DNA from: Orenia metallireducens
Lineage (GTDB): Bacteria > Bacillota > Halanaerobiia > Halobacteroidales > Halobacteroidaceae
DNA length: 45,263 nucleotides
NCBI RefSeq assembly: GCF_003001995.1
Contig: NZ_PVNB01000030.1
Span: 1 to 45,263 of the forward strand
Direction: 5' to 3'
Shown piece after piece: positions 31,910-39,287 of this stretch. The notes beneath the pieces are model-generated. The model did not search any database and was not told where the DNA came from. It saw nothing but the letters and a program-made list of their open reading frames with translations. Within the stretch, counting starts at the first letter, position 1; the number at the start of each line of letters is the position of its first letter. Made by a program: the position numbers and the translations under genes.

Positions 31910-33625
31910 ATGAGTTATAAGGCTAAGTATGAAGAATGGTTAAAGAGTGATTATTTTGACCAAGAAACCAAAGAAGAATTAAAGGCAATAGCTGGTGATG
32001 AAAAGGAGATTGAAGAGAGATTCTATACCAGCTTAGACTTTGGAACTGGTGGTTTGAGAGGTATTATTGGAGCAGGTACTAATAGAATCAATAAGTATAC
32101 TATTAGAAAGGCTACTCAAGGTTTGGCCAACTATATCGAGAAGAATGGCGACAAATCTAAAGGTGTAGTGATTTCCCATGATTCTAGACATAAATCAAGG
32201 GAGTTTTCAGTGGAAGCAGCCTTGGTTCTAGCAGCAAGTGGAATCAAAGCCTATCTATTTGATGATTTAAGACCTACTCCAGAGCTTTCTTTTGCAGTTA
32301 GAGAGTTGGGAGCAACTGCAGGAATTATGGTAACAGCAAGCCATAACCCGCCAGAGTACAATGGTTACAAAGTCTATTGGGAAGATGGAGCCCAAGTTGT
32401 TTCACCTCATGATAAAGGGATTATTGCAGAGGTTAATGCTATTGAAAGCTTTGACAATGTTAAAACTATCTCTGAAGAAGAGGCACGTGCAAACGATCTA
32501 TTTAAAATTATTGATCCTGAAATGGATGACAAGTATATCAAGACTTTAAAGGATTTATCTTTAAACCCTGAAGCTATTAAAAAGGTGGCTGATGACTTAC
32601 ATATCGTTTATACCCCATTACATGGGACAGGAAATATGCCTGTACAGAGAGTTTTAGATGAATTAGGTTTTAAAAATCTGCATGTAGTAGCAGAGCAAGA
32701 GAAACCTGATCCTAACTTCTCTACAGTATCTTATCCTAACCCAGAGGAGCCAGCAGTATTTGAGTTAGGGATTGAATTGGCTGAAGAGAAGGGTGCAGAA
32801 TTGATTATGGCAACTGACCCTGATGCAGACCGTGTAGGTATTGCTGTTAAGGATACTAAAGGAGAATGGGTATTCTTAAATGGAAATCAAGTAGGAGTTC
32901 TATTAACTGAGTATATTGTTAACTCTTTAGCAGAGGTGCCTAAGAATGGCGTAGTTATCAAGACTGTTGTAACAACAGAGATGATTAAGCCGATTGCTAA
33001 GAAGTATGGTCTTGATGTAATGGATACTTTAACTGGATTTAAATATATTGGTGAAAAGATTAAAGAGTTTGAAGAAGGAAAATATGATAAGGAGTATATC
33101 TTTGGATTTGAAGAGAGCTATGGGTACTTATATGGAATCCATGCTCGTGATAAGGATGCAATAGTAGCTACTATGTTAATTGCAGAGATGGCAGCTTATT
33201 ATAAATCTAAAGAGAGCTCAATCTATGAAGAACTAATGAGAATGTATGAAGAGTATGGTTATTATAAAGCTGACTTGGAAGCAATTACTATGCCAGGAAA
33301 AGAAGGAAAAGAGAAGATTGCTGCCTTACTTAAATCTTTAAGAGAAGATAGTCCAGCAGAGATCAATGGACAGAAGGTAGTTGTTATCAAGGATTACTTA
33401 GTTAGTAAGGAATATAATGTAGCTAGTGGAGAAGAGCAGTCTATCGATTTACCAGAATCTAATGTGCTACAGTTTTTATTAGAGGATGATAGTTTAGTAA
33501 CAGTAAGACCATCTGGAACAGAGCCAAAGGTTAAGTTTTACTTCTCAGTTACAGCAGAGAGTAATCAGGCAGCAGATGAGAAGTTGGCTAGGTTAAAAGA
33601 AGCTGTAATGGAGTTAATTGATTAA
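31910..33625 (+). CDS. pgcA: Phosphoglucomutase/phosphomannomutase
   Basis: It interconverts hexose 1- and 6-phosphates through a phosphoserine. The 571-residue length and motifs fit the alpha-D-phosphohexomutase family: active-site TASHNPPEYNGYK with Ser144, the Mg loop ATDPDADRVGIAV at about 303-315, the sugar-specificity loop GFEESYGY and the phosphate-binding RPSGTEPKVKFY near the C-terminus. GEESYG-type loops favour glucose. Supplies glucose-1-phosphate for wall and exopolysaccharide synthesis. It stands alone between terminators, with GGAGAGA ribosome site at 31899-31905. Confidence 0.93.
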   Translation: MSYKAKYEEWLKSDYFDQETKEELKAIAGDEKEIEERFYTSLDFGTGGLRGIIGAGTNRINKYTIRKATQGLANYIEKNGDKSKGVVISHDSRHKSREFSVEAALVLAASGIKAYLFDDLRPTPELSFAVRELGATAGIMVTASHNPPEYNGYKVYWEDGAQVVSPHDKGIIAEVNAIESFDNVKTISEEEARANDLFKIIDPEMDDKYIKTLKDLSLNPEAIKKVADDLHIVYTPLHGTGNMPVQRVLDELGFKNLHVVAEQEKPDPNFSTVSYPNPEEPAVFELGIELAEEKGAELIMATDPDADRVGIAVKDTKGEWVFLNGNQVGVLLTEYIVNSLAEVPKNGVVIKTVVTTEMIKPIAKKYGLDVMDTLTGFKYIGEKIKEFEEGKYDKEYIFGFEESYGYLYGIHARDKDAIVATMLIAEMAAYYKSKESSIYEELMRMYEEYGYYKADLEAITMPGKEGKEKIAALLKSLREDSPAEINGQKVVVIKDYLVSKEYNVASGEEQSIDLPESNVLQFLLEDDSLVTVRPSGTEPKVKFYFSVTAESNQAADEKLARLKEAVMELID

Positions 33626-33645
33626 TTTATAGGATAATTAAATAT

Positions 33646-33684
33646 AAAAAGAGCAAACAAAGTCTGTAATGTTTGCTCTTTTTT
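33646..33684 (+). terminator. Terminator after the phosphohexomutase gene
   Basis: AAAGAGCAAACA pairs perfectly with TGTTTGCTCTTT, followed by TTT. The rest of the 312-base gap is AT-rich and holds only the lacI promoter. Confidence 0.9.
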
Positions 33685-33857
33685 ATATTATATAGCTTTT
33701 ATCTTTAAATAATAAAACAAATTAGGATGAGTTAGAAAAAATAAAAATTATTGAGTTATAATAATAATTTTTATATAATAGAGATAGTGATTAAATTTAT
33801 TATTAATTTTCTTAATTTACTAATCATGAGATGATACTCATTGAATTTTAATTAAAT

Positions 33858-33886
33858 TTGATAAATTACATTAAATAGAATATAAT
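33858..33886 (+). promoter_or_regulatory. Sigma-A promoter of the first lacI-family gene
   Basis: TTGATA (33858-33863), 17 bases, TATAAT (33881-33886). Confidence 0.8.
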
Positions 33887-33937
33887 TTGTAAAAACTATT
33901 CTATCCCCTTTACAGGGAAGGAGTGTAAGTTTAAAAT

Positions 33938-34942
33938 ATGGAGAAGGTTACTATTTATGATGTAGCTAAAGAAGCAAATGTAGGAATTGGTACTGTATCG
34001 AGAGTATTAAATAATAGTCAAAGGGTTAGTGATAAGACTAAGAAGAAGGTCTTAAAGGCTATTAAGAGATTAAAGTATCAACCAAATGCAATGGCTAGAG
34101 GGTTGGCTTTACAAAAGACAGGCTCTATAGGTATTTTGGTACCTGCAGTTACGAGCCATTTTTTTATAGAGGTGCTAAAAGGAGTTCAACATGGACTAGA
34201 AGAACGGGATATGGATTTGGTTTTATATAATGTTAATTTTGATGATTCTTATAATATAAGCAACAAAGAGAGATACATAAATAGGATATTGAGTGAGAAA
34301 AGAGTAGATGGAGTATTAGCAATTACGATGAAAATGACTGAAGATGAGATTAATAGATTTAAAAATCTTAGAGTCCCACTTGTATTGGTCAATGATTTTT
34401 ATGAAAAGATCAGCTCTGTTTTTGTAGATGATTTGGCAGGAGCTAAGAAAGCTACTAACTATTTGACCGCTTTAAATCATCAGAGAATAGCTTTTCTAAA
34501 TGGCTGTATGGACTGTAGACAGGGGCAAGATAGAATGAAGGGCTTTAAAACTGCTTTATTAGAAGCTAATACTGGAGTTTATGATGAGTTGATAAAGATA
34601 GGTGACTTTAATAAGGAATCTGGCTATGAAATGATGAAAGAGATATTAGATTTACCTAGAGAAGATTATCCTACGGCTATCTTTGCTGCATCAGACATTC
34701 AGGCTATTGGAGCATTAGAAGCTATTAATGAAGCGGGTTATTCTGTACCTGAAGATTTCTCTTTGGTTGGTTATGATAATATAGAGTTATCAAAATATTT
34801 AAAATTAACTACTATAGCCCAACCTATGTTTGAGATGGGGAAGTTAGGTGTTGAACTTTTAGTTGATTCTATTCAAAGTAATGGAGATGAAATAGTTCAA
34901 AAAGAGTTAGAACCAGAGCTATTAATCAGGGAATCGTGTTAA
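33938..34942 (+). CDS. LacI-family transcriptional regulator, copy 1
   Basis: This 334-residue repressor has an N-terminal LacI helix-turn-helix (VTIYDVAKEANVGIGTVSRVLNN, residues 4-26), a hinge helix (YQPNAMARGLALQKTGSIG) and a periplasmic-binding-protein-like effector domain (residues 60-334, with GYDNIELSKYLKLTTIAQP). The effector is unknown. AAGGAGTG at 33918-33925 supports the ATG. It is followed by a long palindromic terminator and a second LacI gene; the two share only family-level similarity. The sugar genes it controls are not evident next door, so it may act elsewhere. Confidence 0.9.
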   Translation: MEKVTIYDVAKEANVGIGTVSRVLNNSQRVSDKTKKKVLKAIKRLKYQPNAMARGLALQKTGSIGILVPAVTSHFFIEVLKGVQHGLEERDMDLVLYNVNFDDSYNISNKERYINRILSEKRVDGVLAITMKMTEDEINRFKNLRVPLVLVNDFYEKISSVFVDDLAGAKKATNYLTALNHQRIAFLNGCMDCRQGQDRMKGFKTALLEANTGVYDELIKIGDFNKESGYEMMKEILDLPREDYPTAIFAASDIQAIGALEAINEAGYSVPEDFSLVGYDNIELSKYLKLTTIAQPMFEMGKLGVELLVDSIQSNGDEIVQKELEPELLIRESC

Positions 34943-34968
34943 ATGTAAATCTTAGGAAACAAGAAGCA

Positions 34969-35024
34969 GGGATTATTCTATTTTTTGATCGAATTTAAAT
35001 TCGATCAAAAAATAGAATAATCCC
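34969..35024. terminator. 56-bp perfect palindrome after lacI copy 1
   Basis: Twenty-eight base arms (starting GGGATTATTCTATTTTTTGA) are exactly complementary with no loop. It is long enough to extrude as a cruciform; its T-stretches could terminate transcription in both directions. Confidence 0.75.
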
Positions 35025-35053
35025 TTGTTATTAAAATACAATTATGCTATAAT
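35025..35053 (+). promoter_or_regulatory. Promoter for a leader or short RNA ahead of lacI copy 2
   Basis: TTGTTA (35025-35030), 17 bases, TATAAT (35048-35053). The transcript would start at about 35060. Confidence 0.6.
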
Positions 35054-35087
35054 GTATACATAAGCAGAAATAAGTACAAGATCATAA

Positions 35088-35137
35088 GTCTATAAGAACT
35101 TGTTACACCTGCAATAGGAGTAGTAGGTTCTTTTTTG
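35088..35137 (+). terminator. Attenuator-like hairpin in the leader of lacI copy 2
   Basis: AAGAACT around 35095 pairs with GGTTCTT before a run of six T at 35132-35137. It would end a short transcript from the promoter at 35025 or act as an attenuator. Confidence 0.5.
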
Positions 35138-35148
35138 TTATAACTATT

Positions 35149-35164
35149 ACGCAAGCGGTTGCGA
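35149..35164. promoter_or_regulatory. LacI-type operator O1
   Basis: ACGCAAGCGGTTGCGA is a near-palindrome around CG of the type bound by LacI/GalR regulators. It lies 34 bases from the second copy. Confidence 0.75.
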
Positions 35165-35182
35165 AATTATTTTTTGAACTTT

Positions 35183-35198
35183 ACTCAAGCGGTTGCGT
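35183..35198. promoter_or_regulatory. LacI-type operator O2
   Basis: ACTCAAGCGGTTGCGT repeats O1 at 34 bases centre to centre, directly before the ribosome site of lacI copy 2. The pair suggests autoregulation, perhaps by looping or cooperative binding. Confidence 0.75.
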
Positions 35199-35217
35199 AA
35201 TCCATGAGGTGGATATT

Positions 35218-36210
35218 ATGAGTATTACAATGAAAGATATTGCAGCAAAGCTTGGGGTATCGGAATCTACTGTTTCTCGAGCTATTAACAATAAGCCAGG
35301 AGTAGGAGAAGATACAAAACAGAAGATATTAAATCTTGCTAGAAGGTATAATTATCAGCCCAATTTATTGGCTCGTAATTTAGCTAGACAAGAGAGCAAT
35401 ATGATAGGTTTAATCCTACCTGACATTTCCAGCTTATTTTACTCTGAGGTTACTCGTGCTATTCAGGATATTGCTACTAAACATGGTTATCAGGTGATGG
35501 TATGTAATACCGATAGTGATGAAAAGAGAGAGTCTGCTTATATAGAATGGCTACAGGGTAATAAGATTGCAGGTATTATCTTTTTGGGTAATGGTCTAGC
35601 AAATAATAAAATCATTAACTTGGGATTATCGGGTTATCCTATTGTATTAGCAAATCGATTGGTAGAGGAAGTTATGCTACCTTCAGTAATTATCGATAAT
35701 AATACTGGTGCTTTTGAAGCTACTAAACATTTATTGGAGAGAGGTCATAAAAGAATTGCTTTAATAAATGGTCCTAAGGATAATTTGACAGCGCAAAATC
35801 GTTTCCGAGGATATCGAGAAGCACTCAAAGAGTATAATCTAGATTATGATCCAAGTTTAATCATTAATAAAGATTGGAGTAGGGAGTGTGGTTATCAAGG
35901 TTTTTTAGAGCTATTAAATTTAGAAGAACCACCTACTGCGATCTTTGCAGCTAATGATTTAATTGCTGTAGGGGTAATTGAGGCGATTAAGATGGGAGGG
36001 TATTTAATCCCAGAAGAGATAGCTGTGGTAGGTTTTGAAGATACTATTGTAACTTCTATAATAGAACCACCACTAACTACTGTAGCACAGCCAATGTATG
36101 AACTTGGTGCTAATTCAGCTAAAAAGCTATTTTCTTTGATTGAAGATGAAGATATTGAAGAGAATATAGAGATATTGACAAGTAAATTAATTGTTAGAAA
36201 GTCTACTTAA
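35218..36210 (+). CDS. LacI-family transcriptional regulator, copy 2 (autoregulated)
   Basis: This is a 330-residue repressor with the helix-turn-helix MKDIAAKLGVSESTVSRAINNKPGV and hinge YNYQPNLLARNLARQESNMIG, then a sugar-binding-protein-like domain (ending VVGFEDTIVTSIIEPPLTTVAQP). The ATG at 35218 is preferred because GAGGTGG at 35205-35211 is its ribosome site; the GTG at 35209 lies inside it. Two identical-core operators lie just upstream. The next gene, an MsmX-like ATPase, begins 33 bases after its stop, so the two are likely cotranscribed and the regulator probably controls sugar uptake energised by that ATPase. Confidence 0.9.
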   Translation: MSITMKDIAAKLGVSESTVSRAINNKPGVGEDTKQKILNLARRYNYQPNLLARNLARQESNMIGLILPDISSLFYSEVTRAIQDIATKHGYQVMVCNTDSDEKRESAYIEWLQGNKIAGIIFLGNGLANNKIINLGLSGYPIVLANRLVEEVMLPSVIIDNNTGAFEATKHLLERGHKRIALINGPKDNLTAQNRFRGYREALKEYNLDYDPSLIINKDWSRECGYQGFLELLNLEEPPTAIFAANDLIAVGVIEAIKMGGYLIPEEIAVVGFEDTIVTSIIEPPLTTVAQPMYELGANSAKKLFSLIEDEDIEENIEILTSKLIVRKST

Positions 36211-36243
36211 TATATACTACAAACTATAAGGAGGAAATTTTAA

Positions 36244-37356
36244 ATGGCTAAGGTAACTTTAAAGAATATTGATAAGATTTATCCAAATGGATTTCAGGCT
36301 GTTTATGATGCAAATATTGAGATTCAGGACAAAGAATTTATGGTATTTGTTGGACCATCTGGATGTGCTAAATCTACAACTTTAAGAATGGTTGCCGGTT
36401 TAGAAGAGATATCTGGTGGAGAGCTTTATATTGGTGATAAGTTAGTAAATGATGTTGCTCCAAAGGATAGAGATATTGCAATGGTATTCCAAAACTATGC
36501 TTTATATCCACATATGAATGTATATGATAATATGGCTTTTGGACTTAAATTAAGAAAGTTTGATAGCTCAGAAATTGATAGAAGAGTTAAAGAAGCTGCA
36601 AGAGTATTAGGAATTGAAACTTTATTAGATAGAAAGCCTAAAGAATTATCTGGTGGTCAGCGTCAACGTGTTGCTATGGGTCGTGCTATTGTACGTGAAC
36701 CAAAGGTATTCTTAATGGATGAGCCATTATCTAACTTGGATGCTAAATTAAGAGTACAGATGAGAGCTGAGTTGAGTAAATTACATGAAAGATTACAGAC
36801 AACAACTATTTATGTAACACATGATCAGGTTGAAGCGATGACTTTGGCAGATCGTATTGTTGTAATGAAAGATGGAGTTATCCAACAGATTGATGATCCA
36901 ATTACGCTTTATAACCAACCAACTAATATGTTTGTAGCAGGATTTATTGGTAGCCCTGCAATGAACTTCTTAGATGCTAAGATTGAAGCAAGAGGTGATA
37001 AGTTAGTATTAACAGGAACAGGATTTGATTTAACTATTCCTGCTAAGATGTCCCAAGCTATGAAGGAATTAGAGACTTATGTTGGTAAAGAGGTTGTATT
37101 TGGAATTCGTCCAGAGGATATTATGGATCCTGCATTTGTAGAAACTAATGAGAATGTAGATACTGTAGAAGCTACAGTAGAAGTTATTGAGCCAATGGGT
37201 TCTTCAATTCATCTACATCTTAGTGTAGGAGAAAGAACTATTGTAGCTATTGTAGATCCTCAAAGTGAAGCTAAAGTTGGAGATGTAATGAAGATTGCAT
37301 TTGATCTTAAAAAGATGCATATCTTCGATGCTGAAACTGAAGAAGCAATTATCTAA
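36244..37356 (+). CDS. msmX: MsmX/UgpC-type carbohydrate ABC transporter ATPase
   Basis: This is a 370-residue ATPase of the CUT1 family. It has Walker A GPSGCAKST (37-45, with Ala where Gly is usual), Q-loop VFQNYALYPH, signature LSGGQ (135-139), Walker B VFLMDEP, H-loop VTHDQVEAM and a C-terminal TOBE/MOP-like domain (about 235-370). Such proteins power several different sugar importers. No permease or binding-protein gene is adjacent, so it probably serves as a shared ATPase, as MsmX does in B. subtilis. ATAAGGAGG at 36228-36236 sets the ATG. Confidence 0.92.
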   Translation: MAKVTLKNIDKIYPNGFQAVYDANIEIQDKEFMVFVGPSGCAKSTTLRMVAGLEEISGGELYIGDKLVNDVAPKDRDIAMVFQNYALYPHMNVYDNMAFGLKLRKFDSSEIDRRVKEAARVLGIETLLDRKPKELSGGQRQRVAMGRAIVREPKVFLMDEPLSNLDAKLRVQMRAELSKLHERLQTTTIYVTHDQVEAMTLADRIVVMKDGVIQQIDDPITLYNQPTNMFVAGFIGSPAMNFLDAKIEARGDKLVLTGTGFDLTIPAKMSQAMKELETYVGKEVVFGIRPEDIMDPAFVETNENVDTVEATVEVIEPMGSSIHLHLSVGERTIVAIVDPQSEAKVGDVMKIAFDLKKMHIFDAETEEAII

Positions 37357-37543
37357 TTTAAGTATATAATAAGTTATAGAAGATGATAAATGCTTCATAT
37401 TATAAGCCAATAAGATCATTTAGAATGCTAAAGCAATGTAAGAACCGTTTTATCATATCACCATAATTGGTGATCTTCACATATGTTAACTAATGCTAAG
37501 TAATAAGTATCTTTTTCATATTATATAGACGGATAAAGATAAG

Positions 37544-37577
37544 AATCGCAGGAGAATCTTCTCTTGCGATTTTTTTA
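37544..37577 (+). terminator. Terminator in the long gap after msmX
   Basis: AATCGCA-GGAGAA pairs with TTCTC-TTGCGATT and is followed by seven T. It is about 190 bases after the msmX stop. The intervening tract (37357-37543) has a small ATCACC-ATAATT-GGTGAT hairpin at about 37458-37476 and nothing else I can name. Confidence 0.82.
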
Positions 37578-37750
37578 TTTTGTAAACTTTAGTTATAATT
37601 TGCAATATTACTTTAGATAGTTTAGAGGTGGTCTGAGACTAAATTTTAATTTATTAGATTAAAAATTTTAATATTTAGGCAGAATAATAGTAGTTGATAT
37701 ATATTAGTTAGAATTTTTATTATCCACTAAATTTATTAAGGAGTGACTTT

Positions 37751-37936
37751 ATGAGGAGTAGAAAAGGTGAGTTTGATCAATTTATTGACTGTAGATATGA
37801 TGAAGAACTGGATAATTGGATTATGCAGCATAATGATTTTGATTCTACTTCTAATGCTCAGAAGGATGCTCTAGAGAGTATTACAGAAAAATATAAATAT
37901 GACCTGCCTTGGAATGACGATTATTATCCCTTCTAA
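37751..37936 (+). CDS. 61-residue acidic protein of unknown function
   Basis: The protein is strongly acidic and aromatic (FDQFIDCRYDEELDNWIMQHNDF, ending KYKYDLPWNDDYYPF) with one cysteine and no membrane segment. I recognise no family. AAGGAGTG at 37738-37745 is a good ribosome site and a strong terminator begins at its stop codon, so it is a credible stand-alone small gene. Confidence 0.6.
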   Translation: MRSRKGEFDQFIDCRYDEELDNWIMQHNDFDSTSNAQKDALESITEKYKYDLPWNDDYYPF

Positions 37937-37973
37937 AAGCTTTCAGTTTTTAACTGAAAGCTTTTATTTTTAT
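37934..37973 (+). terminator. Terminator after the 61-residue gene
   Basis: AAAAGCTTTCAGTT pairs with AACTGAAAGCTTTT, followed by ATTTTT. It overlaps the stop codon. Confidence 0.88.
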
Positions 37974-38077
37974 TTAGTAGCTTAATAGTTAATGAATAGA
38001 TTTAATTACTATTTCATAAATATTAATTAGATTCAAATGAAGTTTACTAAAGGAGTATCATTAAGGAGGCAGGTCAG

Positions 38078-38341
38078 ATGGAAGATAATAAAGAACAGAA
38101 GTTAACTTTATCAAATAGAGAGTACTTAGAGTTGACAGGTGTTACTGAAGTTATTAATTTTACTGAAGATGCGATTCTATTAGAAAGTAATTTAGGTAAT
38201 TTAACAATTTCCGGTGAGAATTTACATGTAAAGCATTTAGATTTAGAGAATTCTCAATTGGTTGTAACTGGATATGTAACAGAGTTGAAATATAATCAAG
38301 AAGGGAAAGCAGAGAATTTTATTAAAAGATTATTTAAATAA
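38078..38341 (+). CDS. yabP: Sporulation protein YabP
   Basis: YabP is a small YabP/YqfC-family protein made in the mother cell and needed for spore formation. The 87 residues (KLTLSNREYLELTGVTEVINFTEDAILLESNLGNLTISGENLHVKHLDLE...) match in length and in the LTGVxxVxxF...GxLxIxGxxLHV pattern. AAGGAGG at 38063-38069 sets the ATG. It restarts the yabP-yabQ-divIC-yabR order that broke off after mazG at 5177; the expected yabO (S4 RNA-binding) gene between mazG and yabP is missing. Confidence 0.92.
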   Translation: MEDNKEQKLTLSNREYLELTGVTEVINFTEDAILLESNLGNLTISGENLHVKHLDLENSQLVVTGYVTELKYNQEGKAENFIKRLFK

Positions 38342-38402
38342 TTAGTTATATAGTTTATCTATTTCCTGTTATTTATTGTAGTCAATATTAGGGGGTGATA
38401 GG

Positions 38403-38819
38403 TTGGTTTCTTTGAAGTTGCAATTCTTTACCTTTTTAAATATGATGGTTGTTGGAATTTTAGTCGGGGTAGCATTTGACTTTTATCGGGTCTTAAGGGG
38501 AAAGATCAAGCCTAAAAGGCTTATTACTGATATATTTGATTTATTATTTGCAATTATAGTGACTATAATTATCTTTATAGCTTTAATCTATAGTAATGGG
38601 GGAGTAATTAGAATATATGTCTTTGTAGGAGTTCTCTTGGGAGAAATAATTTATTATTGGCTATTTAGTGATTATATTATTTTATTATTTTCAAAATTAA
38701 TTGAATTTATTTATTATATTATCGGTAAGCTTAAAAATTTTACCTTATTAATATATAATAATATTAAGAAAATAATTATAAATATACAGAATTGGCTCAA
38801 GATAAGATTTAAGAGGTGA
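38403..38819 (+). CDS. yabQ: Sporulation membrane protein YabQ
   Basis: The 138-residue membrane protein has about four spans and the family start LQFFTFLNMMVVGILVGVAFDFYRVLRGKIKPKRLITDIFDLLF. YabQ localises to the forespore membranes and is needed for the spore cortex. The TTG start at 38403 is preceded by GGGGGTG (38391-38397). The basic tail (KLKNF..., ending QNWLKIRFKR) would be cytoplasmic. It lies between yabP and divIC, as in B. subtilis. Confidence 0.88.
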   Translation: MVSLKLQFFTFLNMMVVGILVGVAFDFYRVLRGKIKPKRLITDIFDLLFAIIVTIIIFIALIYSNGGVIRIYVFVGVLLGEIIYYWLFSDYIILLFSKLIEFIYYIIGKLKNFTLLIYNNIKKIIINIQNWLKIRFKR

Positions 38820-38889
38820 TGCAGGAATGACACTAGTTATGAAGAAAGAATTAATACTACATTTAGCATTAATAAGGTGGGATTCAATT

Positions 38890-39210
38890 ATGGAAAATTA
38901 TAATATCAGAAGGCAGAAGAAAAAGAAGCCTTCTAAATCTATTAAACTAAGACGTTTAGTAGTAATTATAGTTTTATTCTGCTTTTCTGCTATTCTTTAT
39001 AATTTTTATCAAGGAAATCAGGAGAAAGAAGTGATGGAGGCTAGGGTCTTGGCCTTACAAGATGAGATTAGTAAGTTAAAGAGTAGCAAAGAAGATTTAA
39101 AGGAGCAGATAGAGCATATTAACTCTAAAGGTTTTATTGAAAAGATAGCAAGAGAAGAGTTGGGTTTAGTTAAAAAAGGAGAGATATTGTATATAATTGT
39201 AGATGAATAA
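38890..39210 (+). CDS. divIC: Cell division protein DivIC/FtsB
   Basis: The 106-residue bitopic septum protein has a basic cytoplasmic head (RRQKKKKPSKSIKLRR), one membrane span at about 23-42 and a leucine-zipper coiled coil (MEARVLALQDEISKLKSSKEDLKEQIEHI), ending in IAREELGLVKKGEILYII, the family signature. It would join FtsL and DivIB in the divisome. I choose the ATG at 38890 (AAGGTGGG at 38874-38881) because it gives the usual head length. An in-frame ATG at 38827 also has a ribosome site (AGAGGTG at 38812-38818) and would add 21 residues. Confidence 0.88.
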   Translation: MENYNIRRQKKKKPSKSIKLRRLVVIIVLFCFSAILYNFYQGNQEKEVMEARVLALQDEISKLKSSKEDLKEQIEHINSKGFIEKIAREELGLVKKGEILYIIVDE

Positions 39211-39217
39211 ATTTAAT

Positions 39218-39262
39218 ATTGAGTTTAAGTTGAAGGTATAGTCATTTATACTTAAACTCAAT
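39218..39262. repeat. Hairpin related to the palindromic repeat at 6421
   Basis: ATTGAGTTTAAGT (39218-39230) and ACTTAAACTCAAT (39250-39262) are exact complements. Sixteen bases (TTATACTTAAACTCAA, 39246-39261) are the exact complement of the inner arm at 6434-6449. It may be a solo fragment of the repeat family or a divIC terminator; there is no T-run. Confidence 0.5.
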
Positions 39263-39287
39263 CTTGATTATGATAGGAGGAAGTCAG

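Noticed and set aside
37357-37543. Possible riboswitch in the msmX downstream region
   Set aside because: Only a short ATCACC/GGTGAT hairpin and no conserved core of any known class; not enough to call.
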